From the NCBI RefSeq assembly GCF_000617845.2, contig NZ_DF820425.1:5834741-5898740 (forward strand): 64,000 nt of DNA. Direction: 5' to 3'. Position 1 is the first letter of the stretch. Each line of letters opens with the position of its first letter. The stretch comes from Bradyrhizobium sp. DOA9 (GTDB lineage Bacteria > Pseudomonadota > Alphaproteobacteria > Rhizobiales > Xanthobacteraceae). The notes under the pieces are model-generated. The model was given only the letters and a program-made list of their open reading frames with translations, searched no databases and was not told the DNA's origin. This document shows, one piece after another, positions 1-8,424 of the stretch. Position numbers and translations under genes: made by a program.

Positions 1-836
1 TGCTGCTGGGGCTATGCGCCATGGGGTGGATGGTGCGGCCGTTCGTGGGCGGGCGGCTGCCACTCGCGGGGCTGACGCTGGCGAGCCTCACCATCGTCGC
101 GGGCGGCCTGATGCTGGTGTCGGCGAATTACGCCCTGTCCGGCAAGCTGGCCTGGACGCCGGGCGGTTATGGCGTCGCCTTCGGCCGCATGATGCAGGAC
201 GGCATCGTCGCGCAATATCTCAACGATCGTTGCCCGCGCGAACATTACAAGCTCTGTCCCTACCGCAACGAGCTGCCGGCGAGCGCCGACGAGTTCCTGT
301 GGGGCAAGAGCATGTTCAACACGCTCGGCCGGTTTCAGGGCATGAACGAGGAGATGGGCACCATCGTCATGCAGTCGCTGAGGGATTATCCGGCCTGGCA
401 GGCCGGCGCGGCGCTCCGCGCCATGGGCCAGCAATTGCTGCATGTGGCGACCGGCGAAGGCACCAACGGCTGGATCCCGCACACCCGCGGCATCATCGAG
501 CGCTACATCCCCGCGCAGGCCGCAGCCATGCGCGCGGCGCGGCAGCAGAATTGGCAGCTCGACTTCACCGCGATCAACTGGCTGCACGTGCCGGTGGCGC
601 TGGCCTCGATGCTGGGGCTGCTCGCCCTGCTGGCACATGCGTTGGCGAGCCGCCGGCTGGACGATCTGACGCTGCTGGCGGCAACCGTGACGCTGGCCCT
701 GCTCGGCAATGCCTTCATCTGCGGCGTGATCTCCGGCCCCCACGACCGCTACGGCGCGCGCATGGTGTGGGTGGCGACGTTCGTGGTGCTGATGGCGGCG
801 GGACGGCGGCTGGGCGAGGACGGCAAAGCGGGGTGA
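1..836 (+). CDS. Uncharacterised membrane protein, C-terminal part (5' end outside window)
   Basis: The reading frame is open from the first base of the window, so the true start is probably upstream. About 277 residues are visible. There is one hydrophobic segment near the beginning (around residues 20-40), a soluble stretch of roughly 130 residues containing four cysteines, and three closely spaced hydrophobic helices near the C terminus. A GPHDRYGARMVW motif sits between the last two helices. The architecture resembles large polytopic membrane proteins of bacterial envelope metabolism, but I cannot assign a family. An in-frame ATG at position 21 is not preceded by a convincing ribosome binding site, which supports truncation rather than a local start. 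Confidence 0.7.
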   Translation, partial: LLGLCAMGWMVRPFVGGRLPLAGLTLASLTIVAGGLMLVSANYALSGKLAWTPGGYGVAFGRMMQDGIVAQYLNDRCPREHYKLCPYRNELPASADEFLWGKSMFNTLGRFQGMNEEMGTIVMQSLRDYPAWQAGAALRAMGQQLLHVATGEGTNGWIPHTRGIIERYIPAQAAAMRAARQQNWQLDFTAINWLHVPVALASMLGLLALLAHALASRRLDDLTLLAATVTLALLGNAFICGVISGPHDRYGARMVWVATFVVLMAAGRRLGEDGKAG

Positions 837-1057
837 GACGGGGGTGAAGAGGCATCCGGTGGCCGGCGTGCACGTCTGCACCAGACTCGCTGCAGATTTT
901 CCTCCAGCATGATGAAGCGGAATTCCAGAGGGAGCCGAGAGCAGAAAACAATCCCACGCGCTTTTGCGTCCAGCCCCTGTGTAAGCTCTTCACCCGCTGG
1001 GGTTGAAGGTTCCGGCCATTACCGCTACGGTCGGCGGTCTCAACTTGGGGGTGTACT

Positions 1058-1330
1058 ATGAAATCGATGAGTATTTATTCTGCGTTTTTCGTCGTGCTGG
1101 CCGGATTGCCGTCTGCCCACGCCCGCATCGTGTGCAATCATGATCCGGTATGCCAAGCTAAGCGTGACGGCACGAGTGTGGATCAAGCTCGTAAGAGAGA
1201 GCAAGGGGTGACCGCCTGCGTGAGCGCTGTCGGTTATACTCGCGCGGATTGGAGCGCGTACAGGGTGCCAGAGGGTCCCGCCACGAAGGTCCGGGCATGT
1301 CTTGCCAAGAAGGGCCTACCCACGAACTAA
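1058..1330 (+). CDS. Small secreted protein, hypothetical
   Basis: This 90-residue protein begins with a clear Sec-type signal peptide: a hydrophobic core at about residues 6-17, then a PSAHA cleavage-type site near residue 22. The mature part is about 68 residues, charged, with four cysteines (NHDPVC, VTACVS and RACLA regions plus one more) that could form disulfides in the periplasm. A G-rich stretch precedes the ATG but the ribosome binding site is only moderate. No family is recognised. It lies alone between the membrane protein gene and another small candidate secreted gene at 1367. Confidence 0.55.
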   Translation: MKSMSIYSAFFVVLAGLPSAHARIVCNHDPVCQAKRDGTSVDQARKREQGVTACVSAVGYTRADWSAYRVPEGPATKVRACLAKKGLPTN

Positions 1331-1366
1331 GCGAACTGATTTTCATGTTTTTCATGAGGTCGTTGA

Positions 1367-1546
1367 ATGATCCGCATGTTCACATTGCTTGCGCTCGCAG
1401 CAATCTGCTTCCAATTGCCGCCCTCTGAAGCGTCTGCTCGAGATCTGTCCATGTGCACGGCAAGCTTTCCGCTCGCATGCTGCAAACAGTCGTATGCAAA
1501 AACATGGCCCATTTGGTTCGCTGACGGGAGCAGCGCAAGAGGCTAG
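1367..1546 (+). CDS. Candidate 59-residue secreted peptide
   Basis: An ATG eight bases after a GAGG ribosome binding site opens a 59-codon frame ending with TAG at 1544-1546. The first 24 residues form a good signal peptide (MIRMFTLLALAAICF, then SEASA). The mature 35 residues contain three cysteines, including an adjacent CC pair, and three tryptophan/tyrosine-rich positions. The product is similar in layout to the neighbouring 90-residue secreted protein (signal peptide plus short cysteine-containing domain), which hints at a pair of small exported proteins. No homologue is recognised and the length makes this tentative. Confidence 0.4.
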   Translation: MIRMFTLLALAAICFQLPPSEASARDLSMCTASFPLACCKQSYAKTWPIWFADGSSARG

Positions 1547-1740
1547 AAACTACGATATGCGACTTTGCGTGGATCGGTTGGCGAAGAAGAAGAGCCGCTG
1601 AGCGCTCCGGATTGACCGTGTACCTTCGGGGATCGCGCGCTGCCATTGGCAAGCGGGCGGTCACATGAGAGGAGTGGGCGGGATCGGCGGCCAGCCCCGA
1701 GGAAGTAGACTTCTCGAGAACGGAAGATTTAGGATCGGCC

Positions 1741-1926
1741 ATGCTCATCCTCATTGGCCCGATCTTATTTATCGTTCTGATCCTTGTCGCCATCAGGCTG
1801 CAGAAACAGGGCTTGGCCGGCTGGAAAGTTGCGCTGCTCGTCGTTTTCGGCTCTGCTTTGATCGTGGCAATCATGTTCGGATTGCTGTTCATCGGCTTCG
1901 AGGGCTTTGACCGCCCACCGGGCTGA
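1741..1926 (+). CDS. Small two-helix membrane protein, hypothetical
   Basis: The 61-residue product consists almost entirely of two hydrophobic helices (about residues 2-18 and 28-53) joined by a short basic loop with the sequence RLQKQGLAGWK, and ends in a polar tail GFDRPPG. An AGGA ribosome binding site lies shortly upstream of the ATG. Such minimal helical-hairpin proteins are often conserved but uncharacterised, and nothing in the context gives a role. Confidence 0.5.
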   Translation: MLILIGPILFIVLILVAIRLQKQGLAGWKVALLVVFGSALIVAIMFGLLFIGFEGFDRPPG

Positions 1927-2114
1927 TCAAGGGCACCCGGAATCTCCAGAGAGTGAACGCGGGCGGGGCTTAGGCCAAGTTTATAGCCTCACCCCGCCGC
2001 GACAGAAACTTCAGCCCGCAGGATGGGTAGAGCGCCAGCGAAACCCATCAATCCGTTCGCCGCTGTCGAAGCATGATGGGTTTCGCATCGTACGCGTTCT
2101 CGCCTCGCTGTGTT

Positions 2115-2528
2115 TCACATCGCCTTGGCGAGCGCGAACAGCCGGAAATCCTCGAGCGCCGCGTGCCGATGCGGGGCGACGTCGCGACGGTAATCGTCGG
2201 TCTCGACGATCGCGCGAAACGTGGCGAAATCGCCGTATTCATTGACCGCCGCTTCGTCCCAGCGTTCGCCTGGCGAGCCGACGATGGGCGCCAGGACCGG
2301 GACGGAGAATACCCGCACCAGCGGCTTGCCGGCCGCCAGACGCCGGAATGCCGGCCTGTAGCGTTCATTGAAGGCTTCCCGGCCTGAGCAGGGCGCGGCG
2401 TCGAAGCCGTCCTCGTAATGGGCCTGCGCGCGGTAGCGCAGCAGATTGAGCATGTAGACCGGCTGGCCGGATGGAATCGCGCGCTCGGCGGCGTCGAGGG
2501 CTTGCAGAGTGATTTCGATGGGGTTCAT
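2115..2528 (-). CDS. DUF1330-like small alpha/beta-barrel protein
   Basis: The 137-residue protein starts at the ATG at 2528, which follows GGGAAG; a longer upstream frame has no better start. It contains the motif VYMLNLLRYR near residues 22-31, typical of the DUF1330 dimeric ferredoxin-like barrel family, followed later by FSVPVLAPIVG and a RWDEAAVNEYGDFATF segment. The biochemical role of the family is not established. It is transcribed divergently from a LysR-type regulator that starts about 100 bases away, an arrangement in which the regulator often controls its neighbour. Confidence 0.65.
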   Translation of the reverse strand: MNPIEITLQALDAAERAIPSGQPVYMLNLLRYRAQAHYEDGFDAAPCSGREAFNERYRPAFRRLAAGKPLVRVFSVPVLAPIVGSPGERWDEAAVNEYGDFATFRAIVETDDYRRDVAPHRHAALEDFRLFALAKAM

Positions 2529-2625
2529 CGGACTTCCCGTGTTCTTGGCGCTGCAGAATGCGCGCTGACGCTTCCTAGCTAGCCGTTCGGACTTCGCCCT
2601 TGTAGTGACTGCGAAGCCATGACTA

Positions 2626-2644
2626 TGTGGACTCCATGTCCACA
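2626..2644. promoter_or_regulatory. Candidate operator: perfect 7-bp inverted repeat over the lysR start
   Basis: TGTGGAC-TCCAT-GTCCACA is a perfect 7+7 inverted repeat with a 5-base centre. It covers the possible GTG (2627) and ATG (2636) starts of the LysR gene and lies next to the divergent DUF1330 gene. LysR proteins commonly bind dyads in the shared divergent region and repress their own gene, so this is a plausible autoregulatory site, though it partly encodes the N terminus. Confidence 0.35.
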
Positions 2645-3571
2645 ACGACCTTGCCCCCCGATCTCTCGCGCCTGCTCGCCTTCGTCCGCGTCGTCGAGGC
2701 GGGCTCCTTCGCCGAAGCGGCGCGGCGGGCGGGGACGACCACCTCGGCGATGTCCAAGGCGGTCGCCCGTTTCGAACAGGCTCACGGGTTGCGGCTGTTG
2801 CATCGCTCCACCCACTCGCTGGCGCTGACCGACGAGGGCGACAGGCTGATGGCGGCAGGACGCGCGCTGGTCGAAAGTCTCGCCCGCGTCCAATCCGCGC
2901 TCGGCGACGTCGCGCGCGAGGATGGCGGACGGGTGCGCGTGACCGCTCCCGCCTCGTTCGCGCGCGCCTGCATCCTGCCGCGGCTGCCCGCGTTCCTGCG
3001 GGAGCGGCCGGAAATCGAGATCGAGGTCAAATTCCGCAACGAGATTCTCGATCTCGCGGCGGAAGGCGTCGACGTCGCGATCCGCTCAGGGCCGCTCGAC
3101 CGCGCGCCAGGCCATCAGGCGCGGCGGCTTTGCACCTTCTCCTGGATCGCGTGCGCCTCGCCCGCCTATCTGAAGGCGCGCGGCGCGCCGGCTACTCCTC
3201 ACGAGCTTTCCGCGCATGACCACGTCGGCTTCCGCAATCCCGCGAGCGGTCAGATCCTGACCTGGCGCTTCGCCGATCCGCGCGGCAAAGGACCCATTCG
3301 CATCACGCCCAAGCCCAAGCATATTTGCGACGACGCGCATGCGTCGCTCGCGTTGATCGTCAATGGGTTCGGGATCGGCTGGGGGCCGGCATGGCTCGTC
3401 CACGAAGACCTTCGCGCCGGCCGGCTGGTCGAGGTGCTGGCGCCCTGGCGCGCGCCCGCGGAACCGCTGTGGATGCTGCGCACCTCCGGCCGCCGCCCGC
3501 CCCTGCGCACGCAGCGCGTCATGTCGTTCCTCAACACGCTTCCCGCCGCGTTCAGCGACAAGGCGGTGTGA
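2636..3571 (+). CDS. LysR-family transcriptional regulator
   Basis: The protein has about 311 residues, standard for LysR regulators. A winged helix-turn-helix occupies roughly residues 8-66 (LLAFVRVVEAGSFAEAARR, then TTTSAMSKAVARFEQ), followed by the usual linker helix and a periplasmic-binding-protein-like effector domain (about residues 90-295). The ATG at 2636 is chosen because it places the helix-turn-helix at the expected distance from the N terminus; a GTG at 2627 would add three residues. It belongs to the subgroup that often controls oxidoreductase or small-molecule genes. The divergent DUF1330 gene is the likeliest target. Its effector is not deducible. Confidence 0.9.
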   Translation: MSTTTLPPDLSRLLAFVRVVEAGSFAEAARRAGTTTSAMSKAVARFEQAHGLRLLHRSTHSLALTDEGDRLMAAGRALVESLARVQSALGDVAREDGGRVRVTAPASFARACILPRLPAFLRERPEIEIEVKFRNEILDLAAEGVDVAIRSGPLDRAPGHQARRLCTFSWIACASPAYLKARGAPATPHELSAHDHVGFRNPASGQILTWRFADPRGKGPIRITPKPKHICDDAHASLALIVNGFGIGWGPAWLVHEDLRAGRLVEVLAPWRAPAEPLWMLRTSGRRPPLRTQRVMSFLNTLPAAFSDKAV

Positions 3572-3582
3572 GGCGGCGGGCC

Positions 3583-4338
3583 TCAGCCGCGGCGCGACAG
3601 GAAGTCGAGCACGCCGGTCTTATAGACTTTGTCGCCGACCGCGCGCATGTGGTCGCGGTTTGGAATGTCGAGCACTTCCGCGCCGGGGATGATGGCACCG
3701 AGCGCGCTGGCGCTGCCTGCGACATCGTCGGTGGTGCCGACGGCGATCAGCACCGGCACCTCGATGCGCGCGGCCTCTTGCCTCGTCATGAGATCGCGCG
3801 TGCCGCGCAGGCACGCGGCGAGCGCGCGGCGGTCGGAGCGGGTCTGGTCGGCGAAGGCGCGAAAGGTGCGGCCGACGGGATCGGTGACGTCGTCGAGCGA
3901 CGGCGCTTCCAGCGCTGTGGCGACGTTCTCGCCGGGGCCGGTGCCCTCGATCAGGCCGCCGATGCCGATGCCGCCGAGGATCGCCGAGCGCAGGCGCTGC
4001 GGCTCGTTGAGGGAGAGCCAGGCCGTCATCCGCCCGCCCATCGAATAGCCCATGATGTCGGCCTGCGGGATGGCGAGATGATCCATCAGCGCGAGCACGT
4101 CGCCGGCCATGACGGGTATAGAATATTGCGCGGGCTCGTAGAGCTTTGCGCTCTCGCCGTGGCCGCGATTGTCGAGCGCGATGACGCGGCGGCCGTTCTT
4201 GCGCAGCTCCGACACCCAGGTCGGATAGACCCAGTTCACGTTCTTGCTGGAGGCAAAGCCGTGCACCAGGATGATCGGATCGCCCTCGCCTTCGTCGAGA
4301 TAGGCAATTTCAACGGCGCCGTTGTGAAAGCTCGGCAT
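3583..4338 (-). CDS. Alpha/beta-fold hydrolase
   Basis: The 251-residue protein is a complete alpha/beta hydrolase. It has an oxyanion-hole motif HGFASS near residue 26, a nucleophile elbow GYSMGG with Ser99, an acid after the VGTTDD segment and a late NRDHMRAVGD motif supplying His. These fit esterase, lactonase or haloperoxidase-like members, and the substrate cannot be told. The ATG at 4338 (MPSFHNG) is preferred over a longer frame whose extra N-terminal residues run into an intergenic palindromic repeat. It converges on the LysR gene with only 11 bases between stop codons. Confidence 0.85.
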   Translation of the reverse strand: MPSFHNGAVEIAYLDEGEGDPIILVHGFASSKNVNWVYPTWVSELRKNGRRVIALDNRGHGESAKLYEPAQYSIPVMAGDVLALMDHLAIPQADIMGYSMGGRMTAWLSLNEPQRLRSAILGGIGIGGLIEGTGPGENVATALEAPSLDDVTDPVGRTFRAFADQTRSDRRALAACLRGTRDLMTRQEAARIEVPVLIAVGTTDDVAGSASALGAIIPGAEVLDIPNRDHMRAVGDKVYKTGVLDFLSRRG

Positions 4339-4379
4339 CAGCAGTTCCGTGAGGTGTTTGAGGGGATGACGCGATCTTA

Positions 4380-4428
4380 GAGCACGATCCGGCAAAGAGT
4401 GCAGCGGTTTTCCGGCAACATCGTGCTC
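4380..4428. repeat. Intergenic palindromic element (GAGCA...TGCTC type)
   Basis: GAGCACGAT and ATCGTGCTC are perfect inverted ends flanking about 30 bases that contain an inner complementary pair around CCGGCAA/CGGTTTTCCGG. A related element with GAGCATGATC/GATCATGCTC ends lies at 36782-36830, so this is a dispersed family in the genome. Confidence 0.6.
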
Positions 4429-4455
4429 AAACAATAGCCTGACGTGCGCAACGCC

Positions 4456-5592
4456 TCAGACCGCCGCGGCCGCATTGGCCAAAGCAGCGTCGGCCGCTAC
4501 TTGCGCGCGGCGCAGCCGCCGCGCTCTCTTGCGATCGCACCAGGCCTGGGTAAGTCGCTCGGTGGTGGCCTTGATGGAGGAGAGCAGGCCGAACAGCGTC
4601 ACGACCGCACCGAACAGCCACATCGCCAGATCGAACGCGCCGCCGACGAGCAGCAGCGCGCCGCGGCCGAGCAGCTTGATGATCGCGCGCGTCTTGCCGC
4701 CTTGCGCTTCCGCAAGCCGCGCCGCGCGCGCGACGTCCTTGGGACCTTCGGCGATGCGGAGCGTATCCATCGCCCCGCGCGTTCCGGTCTTTCCGGCGAT
4801 GCGCGTGACGTCCTTGCCGAGCCGGACCAGCGCACCGGCCTTCTCGGCCCGGAACGCGGCCTTGATCGCGCTCACGGTCTGGCCGGGGCGCAGCACCGAG
4901 CCCGATGCCACCGCATTCCGCAGCATCGGCGCGTCGACGACCTCGCGCGCGGAGCGGCCGGCCCATGCGGCGAGCCCCTCGCCGAGCCGTCCGAGCTTGC
5001 GCGCATCCTTCACCAGCGTCAGTCCGGCGCGCACCGGCGCGGCACCGCCGACGGAGACATAGGTTGCCGCCGTCACCGCAAGGCCGGCCGCCGCAAGGGA
5101 GAGCACGAGGCGGTCGGTATCCTCGCCCATGGCGAGGTGCTTGCCCTCGCGCACGACGTCCCTGATGTCGCCGAACACGAAGAGATCGCCGGCCACGGTC
5201 CCCGACAGGCTCGCGACGTCGTCCGCGTTGCCGGTGACGAGACCGGTGGCGAAGCGCCTGGCGAACTGCGAGGTGGAATTCTCCGCTTTCACGGCATCGC
5301 CGACGCGGCTCAAGAGGTCGTCGGGAAGCGCGATGTTGCGCTCGCGCGCCAGCGCCACGAAACTGTCGGCGAGATCGGCATCGCCGGCGGCGAGCGCGGC
5401 CTCGATATTGTCCTGAACCAGGCGATCGTTGTGCCGGAGCAGTGCATCGAGCTTCAGCTCGGAGAGTGCGGCCGGATCGTCCTGGGCAGCCAGGATCGCG
5501 CCGGCCTCGCGGGCATGCGGCGCCACCTGCGCGAGCATGAAGCCGAACGCGGCTACCGCCGCCAACGCCGTACTGATTCGCAGCCACTTCAT
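4456..5592 (-). CDS. Conserved hypothetical membrane protein
   Basis: Starting from the ATG at 5592 the product has 378 residues. Residues 6-23 form an uncleaved signal or membrane anchor (ISTALAAVAAFGFMLAQV). A helical Ala-rich domain follows, then a weakly hydrophobic region near residues 165-185, and a strongly hydrophobic C-terminal hairpin (about residues 300-340, GALLLVGGAFDLAMWLFGAV), ending in a basic tail KRARRLRRAQ. No enzyme motif is visible. Upstream in-frame extension to 5658 is unlikely because the anchor would be displaced from the N terminus. Confidence 0.65.
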   Translation of the reverse strand: MKWLRISTALAAVAAFGFMLAQVAPHAREAGAILAAQDDPAALSELKLDALLRHNDRLVQDNIEAALAAGDADLADSFVALARERNIALPDDLLSRVGDAVKAENSTSQFARRFATGLVTGNADDVASLSGTVAGDLFVFGDIRDVVREGKHLAMGEDTDRLVLSLAAAGLAVTAATYVSVGGAAPVRAGLTLVKDARKLGRLGEGLAAWAGRSAREVVDAPMLRNAVASGSVLRPGQTVSAIKAAFRAEKAGALVRLGKDVTRIAGKTGTRGAMDTLRIAEGPKDVARAARLAEAQGGKTRAIIKLLGRGALLLVGGAFDLAMWLFGAVVTLFGLLSSIKATTERLTQAWCDRKRARRLRRAQVAADAALANAAAAV

Positions 5593-5900
5593 GTGGAAAA
5601 GCCCGGATGCTCCCAAGTTCGCCCGCGCGGAACGATAAGTCTTTCGTCGCGATTTCACGCAACCTCAGAGATAGTATGCCAAAATTGCGACACAACGTCC
5701 CCGACGAAAGAAGGGCTTCTCTCAGGCCTCGAGATTGTGTCGAATTTGCATGAGCAAATGAGCATGGGGCACTTGCGGAGCTTTTCGGTTCCATTGGACT
5801 AGCAATCATCTGCACCCGCCAGTATGGTCCGCCGGCCTCAAAGATGCCGCGTCAGTCGTTGATTGTGTCTGCCGCCTCTGCCACTCCAGGATGAACTACG
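5593..5900. other. Intergenic region without a recognised gene
   Basis: This 308-base divergent intergenic stretch carries no convincing ORF. It contains a separated inverted pair CGACACAA / TTGTGTCG (near 5688 and 5736) that could belong to a regulatory site for either flanking gene. I see no further structure. Confidence 0.4.
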
Positions 5901-6146
5901 ATGTCCGACCATGTCGTCCCGCACTTCCATAACGATGCCGGTGTCCCCGTCATCGAGATCGGCTCGCAAGAGTTCATGTGCGTGGGCGCCAACCCTCCGT
6001 TCGACCATCCGCACGTCTTCCTCGACCTCGGCAACGACAACGAGATCATCTGCCCCTATTGCTCGACGCTGTACCGCTTCGCGGCCGACCTGAAGCCGGG
6101 CGAAGCCCGTCCGCCGGAATGCGTGCTGAAGGACAAGGTGGCCTGA
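5901..6146 (+). CDS. Zinc-finger CHCC-type protein
   Basis: The 81-residue protein matches the zf-CHCC family, related to the mitochondrial complex I accessory subunit NDUFS6. A single Cys (EFMCVG) is followed by HPHVFLDLG with the ligand His, then EIICPYCSTLYRF with the CxxC pair, giving the Cys-His-Cys-Cys set for one zinc ion. Length and spacing are normal for alphaproteobacterial members, which are usually annotated only as zinc-finger domain-containing proteins. It is followed 20 bases later by an FAD monooxygenase and is probably cotranscribed with it. Confidence 0.9.
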   Translation: MSDHVVPHFHNDAGVPVIEIGSQEFMCVGANPPFDHPHVFLDLGNDNEIICPYCSTLYRFAADLKPGEARPPECVLKDKVA

Positions 6147-6166
6147 CCGCGTCCCTCGGTTAAGGG

Positions 6167-7369
6167 GTGGCGCTCTCCCGAACGATTGTCATTGCCGGAG
6201 CCGGCATCGGTGGCCTGACGGCCGCGCTCGCGCTCGCCGCGCGCGGCTTCCGCATCGTCGTGCTGGAAAAGGCCGAGCGTCTCGAGGAGGTCGGCGCCGG
6301 CCTGCAGCTCTCTCCCAATGCCAGCCGCGTGCTGGTCGAGCTCGGCCTGACCGAACGCCTCAAGTCGCGCGCCGTCGTCCCCGAGGCGGTCTCGATCATG
6401 AGCGCGCGGGCCGGCGGCGAGCTCTTGCGCATGCCGCTCGGCGAGGCCGCCGCGCTGCGCGCCGGCGCGCCCTATTGGGTGGTGCACCGTGCCGACCTGC
6501 AATCGGCCCTCGCCGGCGCCGTCGCCGACCATCCCGACATCGACCTGAAGCTGGGCGCGACCTTCGAGGACGTGGCGCCCCATGCCAAGGGGCTGACCGT
6601 GGTCCATCGCAGCGGCACGATCCGCCGCAGCGACCTCGCCAGCGCGCTGATCGGCGCCGACGGCATCTGGTCGACGGTGCGCCAGCACCTGTTTCCCGAG
6701 GTGCAGCCGCGCTTTTCCGGCCTGATCGCCTGGCGCGGTACGCTCGATGCCACGCAGCTGCCGAAGGACTATACCGCGCGCCGGGTGCAGCTCTGGATGG
6801 GGCCCAACGCCCATCTGGTCGCCTATCCCATTGCGGGCGGACGCCAGATCAACGTGGTCGCGGTGCTGCCGGGCACATGGAACCGGCCGGGCTGGAGCAC
6901 GCCCGGCGATGTCAGCGAGGTGATGGACGCCTTTGCCGGCCCAAGCTGGCCGCCGGCGGCGCGGATGATGCTCGCCGCGGTCGACAGCTGGCGCAAATGG
7001 GCGCTGTTCGGCGTGCCGGACGGCTGTCCCTGGAGCAAGGGCTCGGTGGCGCTGCTCGGCGATGCCGTGCACGCGATGCTGCCGTTCGCAGCGCAAGGCG
7101 CCGGCATGGCGATCGAGGATGCCGCCGTGCTCGCCCGGCATTTGAGCCTTGCGGCCGCCGAGAGCAGCAAAGAGGTTGCCGCCGCGCTGACGCAATACGG
7201 CCGTGCCCGCGAGGCGCGGGTGCGGCGGGTGCAGCGGACCGCGCGGCAGCAGGGCCGCATCTATCATCTCAGCGGGCCGCTGGCGCTCGCACGCGATCTC
7301 GCGATCCGCGCGCTCGGGCCGGAGCGCATGCTGGCGCGGCAGGACTGGATCTACGGCTGGCGGCCTTGA
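6167..7369 (+). CDS. FAD-dependent aromatic monooxygenase (salicylate hydroxylase-like)
   Basis: This 400-residue protein is a group A flavoprotein monooxygenase. It has the N-terminal dinucleotide-binding GAGIGG (residues 11-16), an EKAERLEEVGAGL segment, the GADG motif near residue 163 and GDAVHAMLPF near residue 298 that contacts FAD ribityl and phosphate. Family members use NAD(P)H and O2 to hydroxylate aromatic rings; salicylate- or 3-hydroxybenzoate-type substrates are possible but not shown. The start is the GTG at 6167, since no ATG lies nearby, and the G-rich bases before it form a crowded ribosome binding site. It is 20 bases downstream of the zinc-finger gene. Confidence 0.85.
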   Translation: MALSRTIVIAGAGIGGLTAALALAARGFRIVVLEKAERLEEVGAGLQLSPNASRVLVELGLTERLKSRAVVPEAVSIMSARAGGELLRMPLGEAAALRAGAPYWVVHRADLQSALAGAVADHPDIDLKLGATFEDVAPHAKGLTVVHRSGTIRRSDLASALIGADGIWSTVRQHLFPEVQPRFSGLIAWRGTLDATQLPKDYTARRVQLWMGPNAHLVAYPIAGGRQINVVAVLPGTWNRPGWSTPGDVSEVMDAFAGPSWPPAARMMLAAVDSWRKWALFGVPDGCPWSKGSVALLGDAVHAMLPFAAQGAGMAIEDAAVLARHLSLAAAESSKEVAAALTQYGRAREARVRRVQRTARQQGRIYHLSGPLALARDLAIRALGPERMLARQDWIYGWRP

Positions 7370-7394
7370 TGCGAAGCGTCGCCGGCGCGAAGCC

Positions 7395-7817
7395 TCAGCG
7401 GGCGGCCTTGCCGGATTTCGCTGCGGGCTTGGCGGCGGCCACGGGCGATGCCGGAGGCGGCGGCTCCTCGGGCGGCGACTCCCGGCATCTGTTGCGGCGC
7501 CAGGCGTCCTCGGCCAATTGGGCCTGCCCGCGCACCGCGACATAGTCGTTGCGATAAGCGAGCTCGGACACCACCGCCCCGCCGGTCCCGGTCTCGGCCT
7601 TCTGCATCAGCGCCCGCAGATCGTCAGTGCGCTTGGCGAGCCCCTTGCGCTCAGCCTCGAGCTGCTTGCAATCGTACAATTCGTACTTGGCGGGATCGGC
7701 GAAGGCCGGCGCAATCGTCTCGCTCACGCTGGCGCAGCCGGACAGCGCAAGGCCCGCCGCAAGCAGCGCGAATAGCGCGCCAACGCCGCGCAGCGGAGAG
7801 GAAAACGAAGCAGCCAT
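7395..7817 (-). CDS. Small lipoprotein, hypothetical
   Basis: The 140-residue product starts with a lipoprotein signal peptide: positively charged start, hydrophobic core LFALLAAGLAL and lipobox LSGC at about residues 25-28. The mature protein has a YDCKQLEAERKGL segment, a coiled-coil-prone middle region and a Pro/Ala/Lys-rich tail. Two further cysteines (YDCKQ and RNRCRE) could pair in the periplasm. Similar short lipoproteins are widespread and uncharacterised in Bradyrhizobium relatives. It converges with the monooxygenase gene. Confidence 0.75.
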   Translation of the reverse strand: MAASFSSPLRGVGALFALLAAGLALSGCASVSETIAPAFADPAKYELYDCKQLEAERKGLAKRTDDLRALMQKAETGTGGAVVSELAYRNDYVAVRGQAQLAEDAWRRNRCRESPPEEPPPPASPVAAAKPAAKSGKAAR

Positions 7818-7990
7818 GCCGGATGAATAGCCCCCGTGGATTGAGAATGCCTAAAGCAGCAACAGATGTCCGGATTGAGGCTTTGCCTTGTGCGCCCGGC
7901 TCGCTTAAGGAAGAACCGTCCTTTCGGCTCACGAACGCGCCAATTCCAGACCGCCGGAACGGACTTAAGTGTTTGATCTCGTTGGATCAA

Positions 7991-8079
7991 GCGGGCATGG
8001 CGGAATTGGTAGACGCAAGGGACTTAAAATCCCTCGGTGCGCAAGCGCTGTGCCGGTTCGACCCCGGCTGCCCGCACCA
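7991..8079 (+). tRNA. tRNA-Leu (anticodon UAA)
   Basis: A full cloverleaf can be drawn. The acceptor stem is GCGGGCA / TGCCCGC, the D-arm contains GGAATTGGTAGACGC typical of leucine tRNAs, the anticodon stem AGGGA/TCCCT surrounds loop CTTAAAA (anticodon TAA), a long variable arm follows (class II, as expected for Leu), and the T loop is GTTCGACCC-like. Discriminator A is followed by an encoded CCA at 8077-8079. Confidence 0.97.
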
Positions 8080-8424
8080 TGAGATTTGACGGCCGCGCAT
8101 CCGTGGGCATCGGAAAAATAGGCCCGCAAGCCATGAGGCGCGCCGCGACCGGCCGCCACCGGCTTCAACCAGCGATGATCGAACGCGCGTCCGGCGATGC
8201 TTCGATCAATCCGATTGGCGCGGTTGTGCGGAGTCCGTCGTGCTCCTGTCGGACGGTTTCGACGTCTTGATGGCGTGATGCTGAGCCATCAACGGAACCG
8301 GCACCCCATTAGTGCTATCGACGGCGACAGCGAAGGCCGTCAACTTTAGGACGATAGCGCCCCACATTTCCTTGAGAAAAGCGGCGCTCGCTGCTAACTC
8401 GGGCAAGAACAAGGCGCAGGCTCT
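8080..8424. other. Intergenic region, no recognised gene
   Basis: No ORF with a credible ribosome binding site is seen in this stretch between tRNA-Leu and the methyltransferase gene. Sequences downstream of tRNA genes are common integration sites, but I find no integrase gene or repeat of the tRNA 3' end in the window. Confidence 0.4.

Noticed and set aside
7991..8424. tRNA-Leu as an integration site of a genomic island
   Set aside because: No integrase gene and no repeat of the tRNA 3' end were seen in the window. The downstream glycan genes have compositions like the rest of the chromosome.
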